From an uncultured Verrucomicrobiota bacterium (GTDB lineage: Bacteria > Verrucomicrobiota > Kiritimatiellia > RFP12 > UBA3636), in contig CASEAR010000090.1 in the NCBI GenBank assembly GCA_949285835.1, forward strand, positions 1 through 53,392: 53,392 nt of DNA, read 5' to 3'. The notes below the pieces were generated by a model. That model was given only the letters and a program-made list of their open reading frames with translations. It had not been told where the DNA came from and searched no databases. The position numbers were made by a program, and so were the translations under genes. The first letter of the stretch is position 1. The number at the start of each line of letters is the position of its first letter. Positions 1 through 7,025 of the stretch are shown here, piece by piece.

Positions 1-469
1 GACGACTGTGGGACGGTTGCTTGCAGAGAAACTCTGCGTGCCGTTTGTCGATATGGACAATGAAACGGAAAAGCTGGCGCACTGTTCCATACCGGACATA
101 TTCAGAATGTCCGGTGAAGCCACGTTCAGAAAGCTGGAAACCATGGCAGCTGAACTTCGTCTTGCGGCTCCGGGCGGATTTGTTATGGCGTCCGGAGGCG
201 GGTTTCCCGTGTCAGAGGAAAACAGGCGCATTGTGCGCACGACCGACGCTGTGGTTTTCAATTTGGACGTCGGAGTGGAAGAGGCACTACGCCGGGTTCG
301 TGGATCGTCGCGTCCGTTGGCGGCGGATAAAGATGTTTTTTGCAGGCTCCACGCACAGCGCTCTGCGATCTATTCTGGTTTTTGTGATTTGAGTTTTGAT
401 GTAAACGGCATTGATCCAAAGACGGTTGCGGAGCAAATGGCCGGCGTTTTGGAAAGTATGGGAGAATAA
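1..469 (+). CDS. aroK: Shikimate kinase (5' truncated by window edge)
   Basis: Phosphorylates shikimate to shikimate 3-phosphate with ATP in the cytoplasm. The frame is open from base 2 and begins inside the Walker A loop (TTVGRLLAEKL), so only about 10 residues are missing. Visible family features are the substrate Asp region (VDMDNETE), the F-x-x-x-GE-x-x-FR-x-x-E segment with its shikimate-binding Arg, the GGG loop (ASGGGF; most homologues have TGGG) and the lid Arg in SSRPLAA. The gene ends three bases before aroF, so the two are co-transcribed. Domain identity is clear; the true start lies outside the window. Confidence 0.93.
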   Translation, partial: TTVGRLLAEKLCVPFVDMDNETEKLAHCSIPDIFRMSGEATFRKLETMAAELRLAAPGGFVMASGGGFPVSEENRRIVRTTDAVVFNLDVGVEEALRRVRGSSRPLAADKDVFCRLHAQRSAIYSGFCDLSFDVNGIDPKTVAEQMAGVLESMGE

Positions 470-472
470 GAG

Positions 473-1489
473 ATGATACTGGTATTGAAGCATGGTATTC
501 AAAAAGATGAAACGGAGAGCCTTTGTTCTGTCCTGTCGGCAAAGTACGGAGTGCAGACAAACCCTATTATTGGTTCGGAGTCCACAATAATCGGCCTCGT
601 TGGCGATACGAATCTGATTCCCGTTTCCGAGTTGGAGAACCTCGTCGATGTCGAGCGCGTAGTCAAAGTGCAGGAGCCGTATAAACGTGCGAATCGGAAG
701 TTCCATCCGGATAATACTATTGTTGACGTCTGCGGCGTAAAAGTCGGCGGCGATAAGGTTGTCGTGGCGGCCGGGCCGTGCGCCGTGGAATCAGCACAGC
801 AGATCGACGCCATTGCGGAAGCGGTGGCTTCATCCGGCGCGTCGCTGCTGCGCGGAGGGGCTTTCAAACCTCGGACTTCTCCGTACTCCTTTCAGGGACT
901 TAAGGCGGAAGGGCTGCTCTATCTGATGAAAGCCTCCAAAAAATACGGCCTGCCGGTGGTTTCCGAGATTACAAATCCATCGCAGATCGATTTGTTTGTG
1001 GACTATGTGGACGTAATACAGGTAGGCGCACGCAATATGCAGAACTTTGAACTGCTCAAAGAACTCGGGCATGTGCGTAAGCCTGTGCTTTTGAAGCGTG
1101 GATTCTCAAATTCCATTGATGAGCTGCTCATGTCTGCTGAGTACATAATGTCCGGAGGGAATCAAAACGTAATTTTATGCGAGCGCGGCATACGCACCTT
1201 TGAGACATCTACCCGCAATACTCTGGACATAAGCGCGGTCCCGGTGCTCAAGGCCAAAACACATCTTCCCGTCTTCATCGACCCGTCTCACGCCGCAGGG
1301 CAGGCCTCCCTGATAGAGCCTCTGGCCATGGCGGCAATCGCCGCTGGCGCTGACGGGCTTGAGATTGAAGTGCATAACAATCCAAAATGTGCGCTTTCCG
1401 ACGGCCCGCAGTCGCTTACGCCGGAAGTTTTCGACAGCCTGATGAAAAAGCTTGCCCAACTGGCCGCCGTTATCGGACGTGAGATGTAA
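473..1489 (+). CDS. aroF: 3-deoxy-7-phosphoheptulonate (DAHP) synthase, type I-beta with N-terminal ferredoxin-like domain
   Basis: Condenses phosphoenolpyruvate and erythrose 4-phosphate, the committed step of the shikimate pathway. Residues 1-70 form the ferredoxin-like regulatory domain known from Thermotoga-type enzymes (MILVLKHG start, VVKVQEPYK end). The TIM barrel follows, with AAGPCAVES at about 99-107, [16 protein letters not shown] and DPSHAAGQ. The length of 338 aa is normal for this subtype. A GGGAG ribosome site sits just before the ATG, inside the end of aroK. The ferredoxin-like domain usually carries feedback inhibition by Tyr or Phe; whether it does so here is inference. Confidence 0.96.
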   Translation: MILVLKHGIQKDETESLCSVLSAKYGVQTNPIIGSESTIIGLVGDTNLIPVSELENLVDVERVVKVQEPYKRANRKFHPDNTIVDVCGVKVGGDKVVVAAGPCAVESAQQIDAIAEAVASSGASLLRGGAFKPRTSPYSFQGLKAEGLLYLMKASKKYGLPVVSEITNPSQIDLFVDYVDVIQVGARNMQNFELLKELGHVRKPVLLKRGFSNSIDELLMSAEYIMSGGNQNVILCERGIRTFETSTRNTLDISAVPVLKAKTHLPVFIDPSHAAGQASLIEPLAMAAIAAGADGLEIEVHNNPKCALSDGPQSLTPEVFDSLMKKLAQLAAVIGREM

Positions 1490-1525
1490 TCTCTTTTTGC
1501 ACAGTAAATATCTTGCGGGTGACAT

Positions 1526-2581
1526 ATGACAATCGAAGTTCACGCAGCCGGGGGGAGTTGTCCGATTTATGTAGGCGACGGCGTTTTCAGCAGTCTTGGG
1601 GAGATTACTGAGCGCCACATACGCGGCGTCCGGGCGACTGTGGTTTCAGACGCCAATGTCGGAAATTTTTACATGGATCGGGCTCTGGAGTCACTCAGAT
1701 GCGCCGGCATTTCTGCCGAAGGCATCTGTGTGCCCGCCGGCGAGGGATCAAAGTCCATCGAAATGCTGTGTACTCTGTGGAACACGCTGCACGGGTACGG
1801 AATGACGAGGTCGGATGCCGTCGTGGCGCTTGGCGGCGGTGTGGTTGGAGATCTGGCCGGATTCGCCGCGGCGACTTTTATGCGCGGGTGTCCGGTCGTA
1901 CAGGTTCCGACATCGCTTCTTGCGCAGGTGGACTCCTCCATAGGCGGAAAAACCGCTATAGATATGCCGTACGGTAAAAATCTCATCGGTGCATTTCACC
2001 AGCCGGCGGCGGTCGTTACTGATCCTCAGCTGTTGTCTACCTTGCCACCGGACCGGTTTACGGAGGGGATGGCGGAGGTGGTTAAATACGGATGCATCTG
2101 CGATGCAGAGCTTTTCTGCGGGATTGAGAACGGTACTGTCGGTACGGAAGAGATCGTCGTGCGCTGCGCAGAGATCAAAGCCGGAGTAGTCTCTCGTGAT
2201 GAGTTTGATTCCGGCGAGAGGATGAAGCTCAATTTCGGGCACACCGTGGGGCACGCAGTGGAAAACGTCATGGGGTACGGCTGGATTTCTCACGGAGAGG
2301 CCGTGTCGGTCGGGATGGTGGCTTCGGCGCGTCTCGGCGAGCGCATGGGGATTACGGCGTCGGGCGTTTCGGAACGTCTGGCCGCGCTATTGACGTCTCT
2401 CGGGCTGCCGGTGAAATGCGAATTCGGCGTATCCGATCTGTCTCGTGCCCTGCTGGCGGACAAGAAGATGTGTTCTAAAGGCATACGCTTCGTAATGCTC
2501 AGGGACATCGGAGTATCGGAATGCGTGACTGTCGCTTCTGAAGACCTGCTTAAATCACTTGAATGGGTGATTGGACAATGA
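1526..2581 (+). CDS. aroB: 3-dehydroquinate synthase
   Basis: NAD- and metal-dependent cyclisation of DAHP to 3-dehydroquinate, 351 aa. Recognisable are the NAD-binding stretch (DAVVALGGGVVGDLAGFAAA), the PTSLLAQVDSSIGGKTAID motif, the KNLIGAFHQP motif, the metal ligand Glu in EGMAEVVKYG, and the zinc-binding histidines in NFGHTVGHAVE and in SHGEAVSVGM. The order and spacing match the family over its full length. It follows aroF after 36 bases and overlaps aroA by four bases. Confidence 0.97.
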   Translation: MTIEVHAAGGSCPIYVGDGVFSSLGEITERHIRGVRATVVSDANVGNFYMDRALESLRCAGISAEGICVPAGEGSKSIEMLCTLWNTLHGYGMTRSDAVVALGGGVVGDLAGFAAATFMRGCPVVQVPTSLLAQVDSSIGGKTAIDMPYGKNLIGAFHQPAAVVTDPQLLSTLPPDRFTEGMAEVVKYGCICDAELFCGIENGTVGTEEIVVRCAEIKAGVVSRDEFDSGERMKLNFGHTVGHAVENVMGYGWISHGEAVSVGMVASARLGERMGITASGVSERLAALLTSLGLPVKCEFGVSDLSRALLADKKMCSKGIRFVMLRDIGVSECVTVASEDLLKSLEWVIGQ

Positions 2582-3759
2582 CCGTAACCATACATCCTTC
2601 ACGGCTGAGGGGCGTTGTCAATGTGCCTCTTTCCAAGAGTCTGCTCCACAGGGAGATAATTTGTGCAGCTCTGGCGGGATGCAGCGTCGCGTCCGTTCCG
2701 CCTGTGTCGGAGGACATTTCAGCGACAAAGAGGTGTGCTGCGGCACTGCTGCGCGGCGGCGGCGTACTTGATTGCGGGGAATCCGGGACGACATTGCGCC
2801 TTTTGCTCCCCGTGGCTGCGGCGCTGGGGGTTCAGTGCATTTTTACGGGGCGCGGCCGTCTGCCCATGCGTCCGATGCGCGAATACGACGCTGCGCTTGC
2901 GGGGAGCGGATGCCGGTTGGCATTCCCGGATTCAGGGGAGAGCCTCCCTTTGTCTGTTTCAGGGCGTATGCGTCCCGGCGTTTACACGCTTCCGGGCAAT
3001 GTGAGTTCACAGTATGTGTCCGGTATGCTGCTTGCTCTTCCGCTCCTTGACGGAGATTCCCGTCTCCTCCTTTCGTCGCCTTTGGAATCGGTCTCCTACA
3101 TAAACATGACTTTGAGCGTCATGCGGAGGTTTGGTGTGGAGTTGTCCGGGGACGCTTCTTCCGGCTGGTCCGTATGCGGACGATGCACATACCGCGGAAA
3201 ATTGTCCGGAGAGTGCGAACCGGACTGCTCGCAGGCGGCGTTCTGGATATTGGCATCGGTGCTCGGTAACGATGTGACGGTGGGCAATTTTCACGGTTCG
3301 CAGCTGCAGGGGGACGCGGCATTCGGTCATCTGGCAAACGAGATACTGAGTCATCAGGGCGGCGGCGTTCTGTGCATGGATGTCTCGCAGACTCCCGACA
3401 TTGTGCCGCCGCTGGCTGCCGCCGCCGCATTTTCCGGAAGCGTCGTTGAGTTCATCAAAGCCGGGCGTCTCAGACTTAAGGAAAGCGACAGGATAGCGAC
3501 GACGTGTTCTGTCCTTCGGGCTTTGGGTGTTCGCTGTGATGAGTCTGCAGACGGTTTTCGTGTTTACGGACGCGGGGTGGATGCGGTCCTGAACGGCGGT
3601 GAAGTGGATGGAGCGGGCGATCACAGGATTGTGATGACCGCGTCTGTGCTCGCAACGCGCGCCGAAGCTCCCGTTGTCATTTCCGGAGCGGAGGCTGTCG
3701 CTAAATCATATCCGGTTTTTTTTGACGACTATAAATCTCTGGGAGGAATTGTTTCGTGA
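2578..3759 (+). CDS. aroA: 5-enolpyruvylshikimate-3-phosphate synthase
   Basis: Transfers the enolpyruvyl group of PEP to shikimate 3-phosphate. Family signatures are the N-terminal PLSKSLLHRE (usually GSKS-x-x-x-R), LDCGESGTTLRLLLPVAA (usually NxGTAxR), the central SSQYVSGMLLALPLL, and the C-terminal RLRLKESDRIATT and DHRIVMTASVLA. The start is placed at 2578 because the ATG overlaps the aroB stop (ATGA), a coupling repeated elsewhere in this operon; an in-frame ATG at 2563 would add five residues. The ORF ends in a GTGA overlap with aroC. The product from 2578 is 393 aa, slightly short but with all motifs present. Confidence 0.96.
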   Translation: MTVTIHPSRLRGVVNVPLSKSLLHREIICAALAGCSVASVPPVSEDISATKRCAAALLRGGGVLDCGESGTTLRLLLPVAAALGVQCIFTGRGRLPMRPMREYDAALAGSGCRLAFPDSGESLPLSVSGRMRPGVYTLPGNVSSQYVSGMLLALPLLDGDSRLLLSSPLESVSYINMTLSVMRRFGVELSGDASSGWSVCGRCTYRGKLSGECEPDCSQAAFWILASVLGNDVTVGNFHGSQLQGDAAFGHLANEILSHQGGGVLCMDVSQTPDIVPPLAAAAAFSGSVVEFIKAGRLRLKESDRIATTCSVLRALGVRCDESADGFRVYGRGVDAVLNGGEVDGAGDHRIVMTASVLATRAEAPVVISGAEAVAKSYPVFFDDYKSLGGIVS

Positions 3760-4847
3760 GTTCTATATACGGCGAGATGCTTAAAGTATCACTTTTCGGC
3801 GAGTCCCACGGCGGCGGAATTGGCGTGGTTATTGACGGCCTCCCTCCGGGCGAAAAGATAGATCTGGACCTCGTAAACGCGCATATGGCCAGGCGTGCGC
3901 CGGGCCGGGCGCAGTGGTCCACAAAACGCAAAGAGCAGGACGCCGCGGAGATACTCTCCGGATTTATAGACGGGCATACGTGCGGCACGCCGCTTGCGGC
4001 TGTTATACGTAATTCGGATACGCGATCGGGCGACTATTCAGATTTTGCCTCAGTGCCGCGTCCGGGACATGCCGATTACACCGGAAGCCTCAGATATGGC
4101 GGCGCAAACGACATACGTGGCGGCGGACACTTTTCAGGACGGCTGACCGCTCCGCTTACGTTTGCCGGGGCTTTGTGCATTCAGATCCTGGCACGCCGCG
4201 GCATCAAAGTGGGAGCCCGCATACTTGAAATTGCCGGAATAAAGGACGATTCTCCATTTTCCGAAACCGCATCTCTCGACTTCCCTGTAGTTGGAGCAGG
4301 CGCGGCTGAACGCATGAAGGAGGCGATTTCATGTGCGGCAAATGAATGTGATTCTGTCGGCGGCGTGGTGGAGTGCGTATGTTCTGGAATGCCCGCCGGC
4401 GCAGGCGACCCGTTTTTTGGCGGACTTGAGAGCCGCATAGCCGCCATGATGTTCTCTGTCCCCGCGGTAAAAGGGGTGGAGTTCGGCGCTGGTTTTGCTG
4501 CGGCACGAGCAAGAGGATCGTCGAATAACGACGGCTTTTGCTTGAGAGAGGGCCGTGTTTGGCGGGAGTCGAATAACGCAGGAGGGGCGGAGGGGGGCAT
4601 TACCAATGGCATGCCGGTGGTTTTCAGGTGTGCATTTAAGCCGACTCCCAGCATTTGCGCAGACCAGAATTCGATTGATTTGAGAAAAATGGAGGAAACC
4701 CGCATCAGGATAAAGGGACGCCATGATCCGTGCATCGTTCCGAGAGCGGTCCCCGTAGTTGAAAGCGCAGTTGCGGTCGTCCTTCTTGACATGCTTATGA
4801 CCCGGGCGTCTGCTTCTCCCTGGAACGGCGCCGGCTTCGGAGGTTGA
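3756..4847 (+). CDS. aroC: Chorismate synthase
   Basis: Eliminates phosphate from EPSP to give chorismate; the enzyme needs reduced FMN. The N-terminus GEMLKVSLFGESHGGGIGVV is the family signature. RAPGRAQWSTKRKEQD, the PGHADYTGSLRYG stretch with the following DIRGGGHFSGR, and the late RIKGRHDPCIVPRAVPV motif are all present. The GTG start overlaps the aroA stop by four bases (GTGA), which implies translational coupling. Length is 363 aa, normal for the bacterial short form. Confidence 0.97.
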   Translation: MSSIYGEMLKVSLFGESHGGGIGVVIDGLPPGEKIDLDLVNAHMARRAPGRAQWSTKRKEQDAAEILSGFIDGHTCGTPLAAVIRNSDTRSGDYSDFASVPRPGHADYTGSLRYGGANDIRGGGHFSGRLTAPLTFAGALCIQILARRGIKVGARILEIAGIKDDSPFSETASLDFPVVGAGAAERMKEAISCAANECDSVGGVVECVCSGMPAGAGDPFFGGLESRIAAMMFSVPAVKGVEFGAGFAAARARGSSNNDGFCLREGRVWRESNNAGGAEGGITNGMPVVFRCAFKPTPSICADQNSIDLRKMEETRIRIKGRHDPCIVPRAVPVVESAVAVVLLDMLMTRASASPWNGAGFGG

Positions 4848-4852
4848 AAACT

Positions 4853-6505
4853 ATGACAGAGTGTACATCAGGCAGGAAAATACTTCTCATAAACGGCCCG
4901 AATCTTGATATGCTCGGCAAACGCGACCCGGGTCATTATGGTACGTTTACTCTCAAGGATGTTGAAAACGCGTTCAGGACAAAAGCCTCGGAGCTTGGAT
5001 TTTGTGCTGAATTTTTTCAGTCGAATTCAGAAGGCGCTATAATAGACGCCATTCATGGGGCCATGGGCAGAGTGCTTGGGATTGTTATTAACGCGGGCGC
5101 TTACACGCACTACAGTTTTGCGATACTGGACGCAATCTCACTCACGCGTTTGCCCGTGATGGAGGTGCATATTTCGAATATTCATGAACGGGAGCCGTTT
5201 CGGCACGTGTCTGTGATTTCTCCTGCATGCGTAGGCCAGGTGTGCGGGCTGGGACTCGAGAGTTACACCATCGGGCTGGAAAAACTGGTACGTGAACACA
5301 TCTGCGCGGCAGACGGCGTAAATTCCAATTCGTCCGGTTCGTCTGAGACTCCAGGAACGACTCTCGATGGGTGCCGCAGACAAATAACAGAGATTGATTA
5401 CCAGATTGCAGGGCTCCTGTGCCGAAGAATGGAGATATCGGACGCCGTGGCCAGAGTAAAAGGCGAATGCGGTGGAATGATATACGATCCGGCGCGAGAA
5501 GATTCAGTGATCAATTCTGTGCGGGCTATGTTGCCTCCGGGCTGCGGAGAAGCGGCAGAAGCATGCTGGCGTACAATAATGCGTACATCGCGGGAAAGGC
5601 AGTACGAGCTGCTTTTTTCGCAGCTGCGTAATCAGAACGCTGCCGCAATACTTCCGGACAGCGCTGACGGCGATTTGTCGTTTGTGCGCAGGGTTGCCTT
5701 CGGCGGAACCGCGGGTTCCTATTCTGAGCTGGCTTCTGCAACGATGTTCCCCGACGCGGAGTTGTACCCGGCTGAAACTTTTGCCGACGCATGTTCTATG
5801 CTGTTCTGTGACAATGCCGCAGACGCAGTCGTTCTTCCCATTGCCAATACCACGGGTGGATCTGTTGATACTGTATACAGGCTGCTTAACAGGAATCTGT
5901 TTATCGCCAGAAGCATAGATGTTCCTATCAGGCATTGCGTAGCCGGTTTGCCCGGTGCTGGACTGGGTGATGTGCGCAGAGTTGTGAGTCATCCCCAGGC
6001 GTTGGCGCAGTGTTCAAAAATCATATCGGCAAAAGGCTGGAAAGCTGAAACCTGCGAAAATACCTCCTATGCGCCGTCCCGGGTCATTCAGGAGTGTGAT
6101 GCGTCGCTGGCTGCTATCTGCTCGGCCAAGGCCGCCAAGGCAAACGGATTGTCGATACTTGCGGCGGATGTTAACGATACCGACTGCAATATGACGCGGT
6201 TTATTGCCGTGACTCGCAGGATGATAGTCACTCCTGACGCCTCACGCCTCGGACTTCTTCTTCATTTGCCGCACAAGAATGGCGCGCTGTATTCCGTGCT
6301 CGGCGTTTTCGCAGACAAATCGCTGAACCTCGCATCGCTTTGTTCTCAGCCGGTTCCTGATAAACCATGGGAGTACGCATTTTTCCTGGATGTATGCGCC
6401 GGGGCTCTTGACCAGCGCGCTTTGAGCGCAATTTGTCAGCTTTCATACGAATTGCCCGGTTTGCAGATAATAGGGTGGTACGGAGAGGGGCCGTGGCAGA
6501 GTTGA
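4853..6505 (+). CDS. Fusion enzyme: type II 3-dehydroquinase, chorismate mutase, prephenate dehydratase, ACT domain
   Basis: One uninterrupted 550-aa ORF carries four domains in order. Residues 8-150 are a type II dehydroquinase (INGPNLDMLGKRDPGHYG with the catalytic Tyr, QSNSEG, NAGAYTHYS, EVHISNIHEREPFR). Residues 151-170 are a Ser/Gly linker. Residues 171-255 are an AroQ-fold chorismate mutase (IDYQIAGLLCRRMEIS, RVKGECGG, DPAREDSV, ERQYELL). Residues 280-455 are prephenate dehydratase (AFGGTAGSYSELA, PIANTTGGSV, SHPQALAQC, NMTRF). Residues 465-545 are an ACT domain. CM-PDT-ACT is the usual P-protein; the dehydroquinase at the front is unusual. Two motif changes stand out: PIENT reads PIANT in the dehydratase, and the ACT Phe-binding ESRP reads CSQP. 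The start at 4853 has GGAGG nine bases upstream and lies just after the aroC stop. It would catalyse pathway step three and the first two steps from chorismate to phenylalanine. Confidence 0.93.
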   Translation: MTECTSGRKILLINGPNLDMLGKRDPGHYGTFTLKDVENAFRTKASELGFCAEFFQSNSEGAIIDAIHGAMGRVLGIVINAGAYTHYSFAILDAISLTRLPVMEVHISNIHEREPFRHVSVISPACVGQVCGLGLESYTIGLEKLVREHICAADGVNSNSSGSSETPGTTLDGCRRQITEIDYQIAGLLCRRMEISDAVARVKGECGGMIYDPAREDSVINSVRAMLPPGCGEAAEACWRTIMRTSRERQYELLFSQLRNQNAAAILPDSADGDLSFVRRVAFGGTAGSYSELASATMFPDAELYPAETFADACSMLFCDNAADAVVLPIANTTGGSVDTVYRLLNRNLFIARSIDVPIRHCVAGLPGAGLGDVRRVVSHPQALAQCSKIISAKGWKAETCENTSYAPSRVIQECDASLAAICSAKAAKANGLSILAADVNDTDCNMTRFIAVTRRMIVTPDASRLGLLLHLPHKNGALYSVLGVFADKSLNLASLCSQPVPDKPWEYAFFLDVCAGALDQRALSAICQLSYELPGLQIIGWYGEGPWQS

Positions 6506-6506
6506 G

Positions 6507-6545
6507 ACCCTGACACGGAATGTTTCCGCGTCAGGGTTCTTATTT
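6507..6545 (+). terminator. Rho-independent terminator of the aro operon
   Basis: ACCCTGACaCGGAA at 6507-6520 pairs with TTCCGcGTCAGGGT at 6524-6537 around a three-base loop: 13 pairs with one A/C mismatch, followed by TCTTATTT. It lies directly after the stop of the fusion gene and closes the operon. Confidence 0.9.
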
Positions 6546-7025
6546 GCGCTGAGCTCTCTTTCAGCGCACTTGGGCTCGAATTTTTTCGTTTGCTCTGTGT
6601 GTGCGCCACAGGTGATCGAATCTTGAAGCGGACTTCGTTTTAATGCTTTCAAACACCGCATTCCGCCGACCGCTGTTTCAAAGCAGAGAATGAATTAACG
6701 CATGAAGCCGACGAATACGCATGACATTTTGTCCATCGTGAATTCCGTACAGGAGGCGTTGCTGCCTTGTCCTGTGGCGTTCCGTACACCGCCGAACCCG
6801 GGCAGTCAGAACCGGCATGTTATTAAGACTGCCGCGGGAAAAGGATGTGAAAAACGGCGTTTCTCGGCAGATGGCACGGGGCGGCATCGCTTCGTATCCG
6901 CGCTTTGCAAAGCCGCCTATGCCTGCCGTGCATCAGACAGATCAGGGTTGAGGCGTATCGCTTGCCGTTCCGTGCGGGCAATGCATGCCGACGCGCTATA
7001 TTACCGCGTCTTGTTAAACGCTGGT
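6546..7025. other. Gap between convergent genes, no recognisable gene
   Basis: Both strands have short open frames (for example + 6702-7109 and - 6678-6887), but their translations are Arg/Cys-rich and resemble no family. They run into the terminal part of the neighbouring gene. No tRNA, IS relic or strong hairpin was seen. Confidence 0.5.
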
